Shown one piece after another: positions 44,169 through 54,732 of a stretch of 64,000 nucleotides of DNA. Origin of the DNA: Pseudooceanicola algae (lineage in GTDB: Bacteria; Pseudomonadota; Alphaproteobacteria; Rhodobacterales; Rhodobacteraceae). Location of the stretch: NCBI RefSeq assembly GCF_003590145.2, contig NZ_CP060436.1, forward strand, positions 2,857,001 through 2,921,000, read 5' to 3'. Numbering within the stretch: the first letter of the stretch is position 1; each line of letters begins with the position of its first letter. The notes below the pieces were generated by a model. That model had not been told where the DNA came from. It did not search any database and saw only the letters and a list, made by a program, of their open reading frames with translations. Position numbers and translations under genes: made by a program.

Positions 44169-44809
44169 CGGATGTCTTCGCCGGGCGCGCCGTTCCCCGC
44201 CGGATCCCCCGCCATGGCCGAGGCCAGCACCCGCAGCATCCGCGCCGTGGCGCCCCAGATGTAATAGGGCCCCCAGGGCACGGTGAAATATTGCCGGTCA
44301 CTGCCGCGCCAACGGCGGCTTTGCACCGTGTAGTTTTCGGGTGTCAGAAGATGGGACAGCGGCACGGTAAAGACCTCGGCCACCTCGCCGGGTTCGGGCC
44401 GCGGGATAAAAGGCCGACGCACGCGCCCCACCACCGGCAGGACCGAAAAGCCGGTTACGGTTTCATGGGTGGAAAGGGTGCCCAGCACCTCGACATTGTC
44501 CGGGTCGAGACCGATCTCCTCCTGTGCCTCGCGCAGGGCGGCGGCGGTCGGGTCGGCATCAACCGGATCCTGCTTGCCACCGGGAAAGGCGATCTGGCCC
44601 GGATGATGCTTCAACGCCGAACTGCGCACGGTCAGGATGACACGCAGGTCCCCGTCCTGTTCCATCAAAGCACAAAGCACACCCGCCGGGCGCAGCTTGC
44701 GCCCCGCGGGCAGGACCGTTTCGGGGTTCAGATCAAAATCCGACGACGGCGCCTGCGCGCTGCGCAGGGCCGTGGCGATCGCTGCAAAACTCTGGTGATC
44801 AGCCTTCAT
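44165..44809 (-). CDS. CoA pyrophosphatase-type Nudix hydrolase
   Basis: 214 residues from ATG 44,809 after AGGAAAG. CoA-type Nudix features: RSSALKHHPGQIAFPGGK directly followed by the Nudix box with AALREAQEEIGL. The UPF0035 signature before the box points to CoA or acyl-CoA as substrate. Its start overlaps the end of hslO by 11 nt; its stop overlaps cca. Confidence 0.92.
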   Translation of the reverse strand: MKADHQSFAAIATALRSAQAPSSDFDLNPETVLPAGRKLRPAGVLCALMEQDGDLRVILTVRSSALKHHPGQIAFPGGKQDPVDADPTAAALREAQEEIGLDPDNVEVLGTLSTHETVTGFSVLPVVGRVRRPFIPRPEPGEVAEVFTVPLSHLLTPENYTVQSRRWRGSDRQYFTVPWGPYYIWGATARMLRVLASAMAGDPAGNGAPGEDIR

Positions 44810-45785
44810 CTTTCCTGGCTTCAAAACCGACCGTGGCCGGATCAAGTTCGTAATGCGCACCGCAGAATTGGCAATCGGCGGTGACGATGCCCTCATCCGT
44901 GGTCATCTTCTCGATGTCGCGGGCCGAATAGATCGACAGCGACTGGCGCACCTTGTCCTCGGAACAGGAACAGCCGAAGCGGACCGGCTGGGCGTCGAAG
45001 ACCCGTGGCGTTTCCTCGTGGAACAGGCGCACCAGAAGGTCCGTCGGCGCGACCGAGGGGCCGATCAGCTCCAGCTGATCCACCGTGTCGAGGTGGAAGT
45101 TCACGCGGTTCCAGTTTTCCTCGGCATCGCCGGACACGAGGTCCTGCGCCTGCAGCAATCCGCCTTCGCCGGAGCCTTCGCTGACATGCATCCCGGCCTT
45201 GGGCATGGTCTGGATCATCATCCCGCCGGCGCGCCAATGTTCCGGCGCATCCTGTTCGGTCGATTTGCCAAAGGACAAGGCGAAGCGCGTCGGGATCTGT
45301 TCGGACTGCGCGAAATACGCCTCGGCACAGGAGGTCAGCGAGCCACCCGCCAGCGGCGTGATCCCCTGATAGGGCTGCATGCCCTGTCCCTGGTCGATCA
45401 TGATGGCGAAATAGCCCTCACCGACCTGGTCGAAGGGCGCGCCATCCTCGGTCAGGCGATCCTTGTCGAAACTGGCATAGGCACGGATTCGCGCCGGTTC
45501 GCCATCGTTCTGCGGACCGTAGTAATCGGTAGAGATCATCCGCACCGGGCCCTTGCTTTGGACCTGCAACTGCAGCTTCCAACGCAGCTTGATCGTCTGG
45601 CCGATCAGGGCGGTCAGCAAGGCCATTTCGGCCACCAGGGCCTCGACCTGCGGCGGATAGGCGTGTTGTTTCAGGATGCCATCCAGCACCCCGTCCAACC
45701 GTGCGACACGGCCCCGGATGTCCGCGCCGTCCAGTTGAAACGGCAAAACGGTGTCGTCCCAGGCAATCTTGGTGCTGAGGGTCAT
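44799..45785 (-). CDS. hslO: Redox-regulated chaperone Hsp33
   Basis: 328 residues. Holdase that is activated by oxidants when its zinc site is lost. The C-terminal zinc cysteines are FGCSCSEDKV and ADCQFCGAHYELD, the CxC and CxxC pair of the family. Early landmarks are LDGILKQHAYPPQVEALVAE and GQTIKLRWKLQLQVQSKGPV. First gene of the hslO-nudix-cca chain. Confidence 0.95.
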   Translation of the reverse strand: MTLSTKIAWDDTVLPFQLDGADIRGRVARLDGVLDGILKQHAYPPQVEALVAEMALLTALIGQTIKLRWKLQLQVQSKGPVRMISTDYYGPQNDGEPARIRAYASFDKDRLTEDGAPFDQVGEGYFAIMIDQGQGMQPYQGITPLAGGSLTSCAEAYFAQSEQIPTRFALSFGKSTEQDAPEHWRAGGMMIQTMPKAGMHVSEGSGEGGLLQAQDLVSGDAEENWNRVNFHLDTVDQLELIGPSVAPTDLLVRLFHEETPRVFDAQPVRFGCSCSEDKVRQSLSIYSARDIEKMTTDEGIVTADCQFCGAHYELDPATVGFEARKDEG

Positions 45786-45864
45786 TGGAAATATCCTATA
45801 AGCTTGCTCTTGGCATACAGCGGTGCGAGGTAAGGGGCAAGCAAGCCCGCTTCAAGGAGAGACC

Positions 45865-46296
45865 ATGCGCCGCTATGGTAACCCCCCGATTTCCGGTCAG
45901 AAATACACGCTGCGGCCGGGGGCCTACGCGGTTCTGCCGCGGGACGGAAAGCTGCTGGTGACCTTTCAGGCGACGCCCGAGGCCGAATTTCAGCTGCCCG
46001 GCGGTGGAATCGATCCCGGTGAAGGGGCCGTTCAGGCGCTGCATCGCGAAGTCTGGGAAGAGACCGGCTGGGCCATTTCCGGCGCGCGTCGGCTGGGCGC
46101 CTACCGGCGGTTCGTCTGGATGCCCGAGTACGAAATCTTTGCCGAAAAACTGTGCCACGTCTACCTTGCCCGCCCAGTCCTGCGGCGGGACGACCCGATG
46201 GAGCCGGCCCATACCGCCGTCTGGCTTGAACCCGACGTGGCGCTGGAATTGATCGCCTCGGACGGCGACAGGGCGTTTCTGGCTTCGCTAATCTGA
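45865..46296 (+). CDS. Nudix hydrolase
   Basis: 143 residues from ATG 45,865 after AAGGAGAGACC. The Nudix box is GGGIDPGEGAVQALHREVWEE with TGW after it. The basic N-terminus (RRYGNPPISGQKYTLRPGAY) and the WMPEYEIFAEKLCHVYLARP core do not identify the substrate. Divergent from hslO and convergent with the phosphatase gene. Confidence 0.92.
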   Translation: MRRYGNPPISGQKYTLRPGAYAVLPRDGKLLVTFQATPEAEFQLPGGGIDPGEGAVQALHREVWEETGWAISGARRLGAYRRFVWMPEYEIFAEKLCHVYLARPVLRRDDPMEPAHTAVWLEPDVALELIASDGDRAFLASLI

Positions 46297-46311
46297 TCCT
46301 TCGGGGGCCGA

Positions 46312-47637
46312 TCAATTGCCGGGATATTCCACCAGTACGGCCGAAATATCGTCGGGAAACTCTGTCCCGCCGTTGTATTCCGCCAGCCGCCAGACCACGG
46401 CCTCAAGCAGGGCCGTGCCGCGCACATCACGCAGCCCGTCAAGGATCCGCGCCAACCCGTCACTGTCCAGAAGCCGCCCCCGGCTGTCCGGACATTCCGA
46501 GATTCCGTCGGATTGTATCAACAGACGATCACCCGGCGACAGGGTCAGGGCGACCTCCTGGAAGGTCATGCCGGGCAGAAGCCCGATCGGCGGCCCGCCT
46601 TCGCCGAAGTCACGGGTCGTGCCATCGGCCCTTTGCAGCATCGGGTGTGGATGCCCGGCCTGCACCATGCGCACCCGTCCGGTCGCCATATCGACCTGCG
46701 CCAGGACCATGGTGAAATAATGCTCGGTCGTCACCTCGTCCAGAACGAGGGCATTCAGATGCTCGGCCACATCAATCAGCGGGCGCGAGGCAAAGCTGCC
46801 ATCGGGCAGCCTTCGCAGGGCAACATTCTGCTCCGGTACGGCGGGTGACAGGTAGCCGGCGATCCGCGCCGTCAACAGGGCCGAACTGATGCCGTGGCCC
46901 GACACGTCGATTGCGAAACAGCCGAAGCTGTTGCCATCTATCGGGTAATAGCCCACCAGATCACCGCCCACGCGCCCCGCCGGTTGCAGCAGCAGGGAGA
47001 TCTGTGCAGCGCCGAAATCTCGGTGGCGTTCACGCACCAGGCTTTGTTGCAGCTTCTTTGCCTCGATCAGGTCGCTGTCGATGGAATCATGCGCCGCCTG
47101 CAATTTATCCAGCGTCTGGTGGATGATCCGGTTCTTCTCGGTCAGCAGGCGCTGCATGTCGAGGATCCGTTGACCGGCATTCAGACGAGCGCGCAATTCG
47201 TCCTTGTTCACCGGCTTGGTCAGGAAATCGTCGGCCCCGGCATCCAGCCCCTCGGCGGCGTGGGTCTTTTCGTTCTTTGAGGTCAGAAGGATGAAATAAC
47301 CGTAGTCCTCGGTCTCAAGCCCCCGGAAGGCCTTGCAGAACTCCAGCCCGTCCATGCCCGGCATCATCCAGTCGCTGATCACGAAGTCCGGCGCAGTGTC
47401 ACGACAGATCGCGAGGGCCTGTTCGCCGCCCTCGGCCTGCATCACCTCGAACCCCCAGGCGGTCAACAGCTTGGCAAGGATGCGGCGCTGCAGACGGCTG
47501 TCGTCCACCACCAGAACCCGGCGGGTCCGCAACGTGGCATCCCGCAGCCCCGCCACAGCCCCCCGCCCCATCGCGGCCATTGCCACAGGGTCATCCGCCT
47601 GCTCCGTCTTGTCTCCTTGCGCCGGTTCGGCCCGCAT
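46312..47637 (-). CDS. Response regulator fused to PP2C-type (SpoIIE/RsbU) serine phosphatase
   Basis: 441 residues if the ATG at 47,637 is used (AGCAGGTGAACAG before it); ATG 47,676 is an alternative. Receiver domain: RRVLVVDDSRLQRRILAKL, phospho-Asp in PDFVISDWMMPGMDG, LTSK, and KPVNKDELRARL. A helical linker rich in E/K/Q follows. The PP2C domain has GRVGGDLVGYYPI, GCFAIDVSGHGISSALL, YFTMVLAQVDMATGRV and LIQSDGISECPD. Such proteins dephosphorylate an anti-sigma-factor antagonist in general stress signalling. An Hpt gene starts 260 bp away on the opposite strand, possibly its phosphodonor. Confidence 0.92.
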   Translation of the reverse strand: MRAEPAQGDKTEQADDPVAMAAMGRGAVAGLRDATLRTRRVLVVDDSRLQRRILAKLLTAWGFEVMQAEGGEQALAICRDTAPDFVISDWMMPGMDGLEFCKAFRGLETEDYGYFILLTSKNEKTHAAEGLDAGADDFLTKPVNKDELRARLNAGQRILDMQRLLTEKNRIIHQTLDKLQAAHDSIDSDLIEAKKLQQSLVRERHRDFGAAQISLLLQPAGRVGGDLVGYYPIDGNSFGCFAIDVSGHGISSALLTARIAGYLSPAVPEQNVALRRLPDGSFASRPLIDVAEHLNALVLDEVTTEHYFTMVLAQVDMATGRVRMVQAGHPHPMLQRADGTTRDFGEGGPPIGLLPGMTFQEVALTLSPGDRLLIQSDGISECPDSRGRLLDSDGLARILDGLRDVRGTALLEAVVWRLAEYNGGTEFPDDISAVLVEYPGN

Positions 47638-47897
47638 CTGTTCACCTGCTGGTTCTGAACGATCACGCAGGGGCATCGCCGGACTACCGGGCCCACCCTT
47701 GCAAGGGACCGTCTTTCCCCGATAACGCAGGCTGTTTAAAGGCCACTTAAAGGTCAAATTGTTCAGGTCCTGCCCGGCCCTGAGGGGCCACCCGGAAACC
47801 TCCCCGCCGGCAGACACGCCATCACGTGCCTGCCCCGAACTTCAGATTTCGGTAAGCGACACGTGCCAGGGTTGCGCGAGTCAAAAGGGGACAGAGG

Positions 47898-48230
47898 ATG
47901 ATTTGCTGGAGCCAGGTCACTGAACTGCGCGACGATGTCGGGCACGAGGATTTCCCCGAGGTGGTGGAAATCTTTCTTGAGGAAGTTGCGGAAAACCTTG
48001 CCTCGCTTGCACATGATCCGGCGCTCGAGGAGGTGCTTCATGCGCTCAAGGGCAATGCACTGAACCTTGGCTTTGACCGGTTTGCCACGCTTTGCGCGGA
48101 CGCGGAGCGTCTGGCCACGGCCGGTGGCGGCGATGCGGTGGACCTGAAGACGATCCGCCAGACATTCGACGAAAGTCGGGCGCTGTTCCTCACCGAACTC
48201 CCGCAAAGACTGGCTGACCAGGCCCGCTAG
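47898..48230 (+). CDS. Histidine phosphotransfer (Hpt) domain protein
   Basis: 110 residues. A single helical Hpt domain: VVEIFLEEVAENLASLAH, then the phospho-His motif HALKGNALNLGFDRFATLC and the DLKTIRQTFDESRALF helix. A cytoplasmic phosphorelay intermediate, probably working with the divergent REC-PP2C protein. Its TAG stop and that of the convergent ilvA share the palindrome CTAG. Confidence 0.88.
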   Translation: MICWSQVTELRDDVGHEDFPEVVEIFLEEVAENLASLAHDPALEEVLHALKGNALNLGFDRFATLCADAERLATAGGGDAVDLKTIRQTFDESRALFLTELPQRLADQAR

Positions 48231-49465
48231 ATCAGGAATTCGGCCAATACGGGATCGCGGGTGATGTCGATGTATGTCATCCCTGCATCGGTCATCTCGG
48301 CTGTGATGCGGGTGAAATTCTCGGCCTTGAGGGTCTCGATTCCGATCAGGACAGACCCGAAGTTGCGGGCCGATTTCTTCAGGTATTCGAACCGGCTGAT
48401 GTCGTCTTCCGGCCCCAATATGTCCAGAAAATCACGGAGGGCACCGGGCCGTTGCGGCAGGCGCAGGATGAAATATTTCTTCACCCCGTTGAACCGCTGC
48501 GCCCGTTCCTTGACCTCGGGCAGGCGTTCGAAATCGAAGTTGCCCCCCGAGGTGACGCAAATCACCCGCTTGCCGCGGATCTCGTCGCGCAGATCCTCCA
48601 GCGCGTTGATCGACAGGGCCCCGGCGGGTTCCAGCACGATGCCCTCGACGTTGAGCATTTCCAGTATGGTGACGCAGATCCGGTCTTCGGGCGCGGTCAG
48701 CACATGGGCAGGATCGACCCCGGCAAGCTGCGCGAACGGCTGCGCACCGATCCGGGCCACCGCGGCGCCATCGACGAAACTGTCGACCTTCGGCAGGGTC
48801 ACGGGCTGCTCGGCAGCCAGACCGGCCCGCAGGGACGCGCCGCCTTCGGGTTCGACATAGCGGATCGACATCCGCCCATCGAGGTAGCGCGTCACCCCGG
48901 CGGACAAGCCGCCACCGCCCACCGGCAGCAGGATCATGTCGGCCAGACCGGGCATCTCTGCCTCGATTTCCGCCATGACAGAGGCCTGACCTTCGATCAC
49001 GTCAGCATCGTCAAAAGGCGCCAGGAAATGCCCCCCGGTTTCGGCGCAATAAGCCTGCGCCTCGGCCAGGGTATCGTCGAAATAATCTCCGGTCAGCCGG
49101 ATCTCGATGAATTCCCCGCCAAAGGTGCGGGTCTTGCCGATCTTCTGCTGCGGCGTGGTGATCGGCATGAAGATCACACCGGGCACCTGAAAATGGCGGC
49201 ACATGAAAGCCATGCCCTGCGCATGATTTCCCGCCGAGGCGCAGACAAAGGACGAAGCCCCACCCGCACTGCCCATCACCTTGCGCATCGCATTGAAGGC
49301 CCCGCGCAGCTTGTAACTGCGCACCGGGCTCAGATCCTCGCGTTTCAGCCAGATATCGGCTTCATACTTCGCCGAAAGGTGATCGTTGCGCAGCAGCGGC
49401 GTGGCGGGAAAGACATCCCGCATGGCGACCATGGCAGCGCGTGCATTGTCCTGAAACTGGGTCAT
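48227..49465 (-). CDS. ilvA: Threonine ammonia-lyase (threonine deaminase)
   Basis: 412 residues from ATG 49,465 (TQFQDNARAAMVAMRDVFP). The open frame runs much further upstream through antisense of argG; that part is not coding. PLP enzyme making 2-oxobutanoate for isoleucine. PLP-Lys in SPVRSYKLRGAFNAM, SAGNHAQGMAF, GGGGLSAGVTRYL, and a C-terminal ACT-like domain from about 330 (KKYFILRLPQRPGALRDFL). The size with one ACT domain fits the short biosynthetic form. Confidence 0.94.
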   Translation of the reverse strand: MTQFQDNARAAMVAMRDVFPATPLLRNDHLSAKYEADIWLKREDLSPVRSYKLRGAFNAMRKVMGSAGGASSFVCASAGNHAQGMAFMCRHFQVPGVIFMPITTPQQKIGKTRTFGGEFIEIRLTGDYFDDTLAEAQAYCAETGGHFLAPFDDADVIEGQASVMAEIEAEMPGLADMILLPVGGGGLSAGVTRYLDGRMSIRYVEPEGGASLRAGLAAEQPVTLPKVDSFVDGAAVARIGAQPFAQLAGVDPAHVLTAPEDRICVTILEMLNVEGIVLEPAGALSINALEDLRDEIRGKRVICVTSGGNFDFERLPEVKERAQRFNGVKKYFILRLPQRPGALRDFLDILGPEDDISRFEYLKKSARNFGSVLIGIETLKAENFTRITAEMTDAGMTYIDITRDPVLAEFLI

Positions 49466-49747
49466 GCCCTGTCTTGCAGCGCCGCGTTCAGGGTTGCAAG
49501 GCCCTCGGGTCGGTGCCGCGCCCCTAGCCGTCATAGCCGTGCAACGTCGCCACCTGCCAAAATTTCGCAAGACGATGGCGAAGGCATGGGGGAACAATGC
49601 CCCTGATAGTGATGACCTCATACTCTGGTGGCCGCCCCCTCTGCCTTGCCGTGAAAGCACGCTCGGCCAAGCCTCAAAGGGCTCAGTTGCTTGCCCTGAT
49701 GGCAAAAACCCGCTATCGCGCCAGAAAATCCGAATAAGGAAATGCAA

Positions 49748-50971
<1,224 letters not shown>

Positions 50972-51028
50972 CACCCTGACGTAACGTTGACGCGGGCCTT
51001 CCTGACGTCAACCTTGCCAGATCCCGAG

Positions 51029-51060
51029 CGCCCCTTCACCCCTTGGTGGAGGGGCGTTTT
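51029..51060 (+). terminator. Intrinsic terminator of argG
   Basis: CGCCCCTTCACC and GGTGGAGGGGCG (one mismatch) around CCTT, followed by TTTT. It lies 57 nt past argG and only 20 nt before the next start codon, so it may also limit read-through into the SCP2 gene. Confidence 0.8.
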
Positions 51061-51079
51061 CATGAGGGGGAACAATACC

Positions 51080-51364
51080 ATGGAACTTGAAGAGATCCGG
51101 GCGAAGATCCAGCGCGGGCTGGACAAAAAGCCCATCGAGGACAGCCTGAAATTCGACTGCGGCACCGAAGGTGCAATTTCCATCCATGGCGGCACGGCCC
51201 GTCTGGCCGATGACCCGGCAGATTGCACCATCCACATCAGCCGCGAAAACCTCGCAAAACTCATGATGGGCGACCTGAACCCGCTGACCGCCTTCACCTT
51301 CGGCAAGATCAAGGTCTCCGGCGATATGGCCATCGCGATGAAGCTCGGGAAATTGCTCGGCTAG
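51080..51364 (+). CDS. SCP2 sterol-binding-like domain protein
   Basis: 94 residues from ATG 51,080. The single-domain SCP2 fold shows as IEDSLKFDCGTEGAISIHGG, DCTIHISRENLAKLMMGDLNP and FGKIKVSGDMAIAMKLGKLL. Binds a hydrophobic ligand, probably a lipid or acyl-CoA; partners unknown. Confidence 0.92.
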   Translation: MELEEIRAKIQRGLDKKPIEDSLKFDCGTEGAISIHGGTARLADDPADCTIHISRENLAKLMMGDLNPLTAFTFGKIKVSGDMAIAMKLGKLLG

Positions 51365-51379
51365 ACGACCCCGACCTAT

Positions 51380-51450
51380 GTTGCCCTGTGGAAAATATCC
51401 TCGGGGGGTGAATTGCGGCAAAGCCGCAAGAGGGGGGCAGACAGCCCCCC
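51380..51450 (-). repeat. Rhodobacterial palindromic element, copy C (reverse orientation)
   Basis: Read on the minus strand: GGGGGGCTGTCTGCCCCCC, then a hairpin CTTGCGGC-TTT-GCCGCAA, then CACCCCCCGAGGATATTTTC. Same block order as copies at 29,901 and 57,411. It lies between the convergent SCP2 and ribokinase genes. Confidence 0.7.
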
Positions 51451-51477
51451 TTGCCTCGCCCGGCCCCCAGATCGCCC

Positions 51478-52344
51478 TCAGACGTCAGAAACCTCATCGC
51501 GCCGAGGAATGACATCCGCCGTTCCCAGTCGCGTTACCATCAGCGCCGCCGCCCTCTGGGCCAGTCCAATCGCGGCGCTCATGGAATGCCCCTGGTCGAT
51601 CCCGGCCAACAGGTAGCCGGTAAAGGTATCCCCGGCCCCGGTGGTATCCACCGGCACCACCTTCGGCGCGGCGAAATCCTCGGACCTTCCACTGGCGGTC
51701 GCGATCCAGCGACAGCCGCGCGCGCCAAAGGTGATCACAACATCCGCGACCGGCAGGGCCTCTGGCGCCAGACCAAGCGCCGCTTCCAGTTGCGCCGCCT
51801 CCACCTCGTTCATCACCAGCAGATCGAGGTCCGGCAGGACTGCCGCCACCGCCGCCGCCTCGAAGGGGGCCGCGGCATGGGCCAGCCGCAGACCGGCGGC
51901 CTTTGCGGATCGGGCAAAGTCCACCTGCCCCGAGGTCTCGTTCTGGAACACCGCGATATCGCCCGAACTTGCCCCGGCCAAGGCGGCCGTGATCATCGCA
52001 CGGTCGATTTCCCGGTTGGAACCGGGCAGGATCACGATCTCGTTCTCCCCCGCCGCGTCGAGCAGGATCATCGCCTGCCCCGTGGGGCCCGCGATTTCCG
52101 CCAAATGACCCACCCCGACCCCATATTCGGTCAGCCGGGCCTTCAGCCAAAGACCATCCTCGCCCACGGCCCCGATATGTTCCACGTGACTTCCGGCACG
52201 GGTGGCGGCGACGGACATGTTGGCGCCCTTGCCCCCGAGCCCGCGCTGAAACCCCGTCGCAGCAAGCGTCTCGCCCGGCGCGGGCATATGCGGCACGCGA
52301 TAGACCAGATCGGCATTCACCGAGCCAAGATTGAAGATCGCCAT
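51478..52344 (-). CDS. Ribokinase-family (PfkB) sugar kinase
   Basis: 288 residues. N-terminal [20 protein letters not shown] and [15 protein letters not shown] fit ribokinase. The catalytic motif [16 protein letters not shown] with its base Asp is present, and [13 protein letters not shown] matches the family. Phosphorylates a sugar such as ribose. No sugar transporter is nearby, so the substrate is uncertain. It starts directly after the maeB stop. Confidence 0.9.
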   Translation of the reverse strand: MAIFNLGSVNADLVYRVPHMPAPGETLAATGFQRGLGGKGANMSVAATRAGSHVEHIGAVGEDGLWLKARLTEYGVGVGHLAEIAGPTGQAMILLDAAGENEIVILPGSNREIDRAMITAALAGASSGDIAVFQNETSGQVDFARSAKAAGLRLAHAAAPFEAAAVAAVLPDLDLLVMNEVEAAQLEAALGLAPEALPVADVVITFGARGCRWIATASGRSEDFAAPKVVPVDTTGAGDTFTGYLLAGIDQGHSMSAAIGLAQRAAALMVTRLGTADVIPRRDEVSDV

Positions 52345-54600
52345 CTACTTGACCTTGCAGGCGGCCAGCACGGCCATGTTCAGGATGTCGTTGACGGTCG
52401 AGCCCGTCGAACACAGCTGGATCGGCTTGTCGACGCCGGACAGGATCGGCCCGATCACCGTCGCCCCGGCCATTTCCTGCATCAGCTTGACCGAGATCGA
52501 AGCCGAATGCCGCGCGGGCACCACCAGGATATTCGCATTCCCGGTCAGCCGCGAGAACGGATAATGCTGCCGCGCGGTGGCGTTCAGCGCCACATCCACG
52601 GTCATCTCGCCCTCGAACTCGAAATCAACGCCGCGCTTCTCCAGCACCTTGGGCGCCAGGTGCATCTTTTCAGCCCGTTCCGACACCGGATAGCCGAAGG
52701 TCGAGAAGCTGACAAAGGCCACCCGAGGCTCAAGCCCAAGATCCCGCGCCACTTCGGCCGAGCGTTCGGCGATATCTGCCAGATCCTGTTCATCGGGCCA
52801 TTCATGCACCAGCGTGTCAGAGATCAGCACGATCCGCCCCTTGTGCAGGATCGCCGTGGTCCCGACCGCGCCATGTTTTGCATCGGCATCGAAGACGTGG
52901 TTCACCAGCTCCATCACATGAGCCGATTTCCGGGTCGCACCGGTGATCAGCGCATCGCCATGGCCATGGGCCAGCATCAGGGCGGAGAACACGTGCCGGT
53001 CTCGAGCCGCCAGTCGGTGCACATCCTGCTGGTCATGGCCGCGACGTTGCAGGCGGTCGTAAAGGAACGACTTGTAGGTCTGCAGATGCTCCGTGGTGGC
53101 AGCGTTGACGATGGTCAGTTCCCCAACCGCATCGCCCAGACCGAGGCTGCGCAATTGTTCCTCCACATCCGAAGGACGCCCCACCACGATCGCCTCGCCA
53201 AGACCACCGCGCTGGTACATGACGGCGGCGCGCAGGATGCGGGGGTCGTCTCCTTCGGCAAAGATCATCCGCGCCTGCGCCTTGCGCGCCCGCGCGTTCA
53301 GCCCGCGCAGGATCGAGGCCGTCGGATCCATCCGCGACTTCAGGCTATGCTCATAGGCCTCCATGTCGATGATCGGGCGCCGCGCGGCGCCGGTGTCCAT
53401 GCCGGCCCTTGCCACGGCAGGCGGGATCACGTGGATCAGCCGCGGATCGAAGGGCGTCGGGATGATGTAATCCCGCCCGAAGGTCAGCGACCGACCATAG
53501 GCGAGAGCAACCTCGTCCGGGACGTCTTCGCGCGCCAGCCGCGCCAATGCTTCGGCGCAGGCGATCTTCATCTCGTCATTGATGGCACGGGCATGAATGT
53601 CCAGTGCGCCCCGGAACAGGTAAGGGAAGCCCAGCACATTATTGACCTGATTGGGATAATCCGACCGGCCGGTGGCGACGATCACGTCTTCACGCACCTC
53701 GTGGACCTCTTCCGGGGTAATCTCGGGATCCGGGTTGGCCATGGCAAAGATCACCGCGTTGGCGGCCATGGATTTCACCATGTCCTGCGTGACCGCGCCC
53801 TTGGCCGAGACGCCCAGGAAGACGTCAGCGCCATCCAGCGCTTCGGCCAGGGTCCGGGTGGACGTGTTGGCGGCATGGGCCGATTTCCATTGATTCATGC
53901 CCTCGGTGCGACCCTGGTAGATCACGCCCTTGGTGTCGCACATGATGCAATTATCGTGCCGCGCCCCCATGGATTTCAGCAGCTCGAGGCAGGCAATCCC
54001 GGCAGCGCCCGCGCCGTTCAACACGATCTTCACATCGCCGATCTTCTTGCCCGAGATATGCAGCGCATTGATCAGACCGGCGGCGCAGATCACCGCCGTG
54101 CCATGCTGGTCGTCATGGAAGACCGGGATATCCATCTCTTCCTTAAGGCGTTGTTCGATGATGAAGCATTCCGGCGCCTTGATGTCTTCGAGGTTGATAC
54201 CGCCGAAGGTCGGACCCATCAGCCGCACCGCCTCGATGATCTTCTCGGGGTCCTCAGTGTCCAGTTCGATGTCGATGGAGTTCACATCGGCAAAGCGTTT
54301 GAACAGAACCGACTTGCCCTCCATCACCGGCTTGGAGGCCAGCGCGCCAAGGTTCCCCAGCCCCAGAACCGCCGTCCCGTTCGAGATCACAGCGACCAGA
54401 TTGCCCTTGTTGGTGTAATCATAAGCCGTCTCGGGGCTGGCATGGATTTCCTCGCAAGGCACAGCGACACCCGGGGAATAGGCCAGGCTCAGATCCCGCT
54501 GCGTGGTCATCGGCACGGTGGCCGTGATCTCGAATTTTCCGGGCGTGGGCTCCAGGTGAAAGGCCAAGGCGTCTTCGCGGCTGATCCGGCTTTTCGTCAT
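52345..54600 (-). CDS. maeB: NADP-dependent malic enzyme with C-terminal phosphotransacetylase-like domain
   Basis: 751 residues, the length of MaeB-type fusions. The first 430 or so residues are malic enzyme: [32 protein letters not shown], the dinucleotide fold [15 protein letters not shown]. The remaining part resembles phosphotransacetylase ([18 protein letters not shown] and [18 protein letters not shown]), which is usually regulatory rather than catalytic. Converts malate to pyruvate, making NADPH. Confidence 0.96.
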   Translation of the reverse strand: MTKSRISREDALAFHLEPTPGKFEITATVPMTTQRDLSLAYSPGVAVPCEEIHASPETAYDYTNKGNLVAVISNGTAVLGLGNLGALASKPVMEGKSVLFKRFADVNSIDIELDTEDPEKIIEAVRLMGPTFGGINLEDIKAPECFIIEQRLKEEMDIPVFHDDQHGTAVICAAGLINALHISGKKIGDVKIVLNGAGAAGIACLELLKSMGARHDNCIMCDTKGVIYQGRTEGMNQWKSAHAANTSTRTLAEALDGADVFLGVSAKGAVTQDMVKSMAANAVIFAMANPDPEITPEEVHEVREDVIVATGRSDYPNQVNNVLGFPYLFRGALDIHARAINDEMKIACAEALARLAREDVPDEVALAYGRSLTFGRDYIIPTPFDPRLIHVIPPAVARAGMDTGAARRPIIDMEAYEHSLKSRMDPTASILRGLNARARKAQARMIFAEGDDPRILRAAVMYQRGGLGEAIVVGRPSDVEEQLRSLGLGDAVGELTIVNAATTEHLQTYKSFLYDRLQRRGHDQQDVHRLAARDRHVFSALMLAHGHGDALITGATRKSAHVMELVNHVFDADAKHGAVGTTAILHKGRIVLISDTLVHEWPDEQDLADIAERSAEVARDLGLEPRVAFVSFSTFGYPVSERAEKMHLAPKVLEKRGVDFEFEGEMTVDVALNATARQHYPFSRLTGNANILVVPARHSASISVKLMQEMAGATVIGPILSGVDKPIQLCSTGSTVNDILNMAVLAACKVK

Positions 54601-54625
54601 CGTCTATCCTTCCAAGTGTTGGCGC

Positions 54626-54654
54626 CTCTTACCCGAGGTCCCCGAAGTTCTCAA
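54626..54654 (-). promoter_or_regulatory. Possible promoter of maeB
   Basis: On the minus strand: TTGAGA, 17-bp spacer, TAAGAG, ending 26 nt before the maeB ATG. Match and spacing are fair but unproven. Confidence 0.35.
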
Positions 54655-54732
54655 CAAGCACAGGACCAGCCCGCTATCGGCTTTCGCTGCCGGGCCGGTT
54701 TGGTTAATCTTGCCCAAACCCTGAGAGGCCCC

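Noticed and set aside
52186-52205. TGTTCCACGTG, resembling a parS site
   Set aside because: Only the left half matches the parS palindrome and it lies inside the kinase gene. Similar half-matches near 39,790 and 58,665 were rejected for the same reason.
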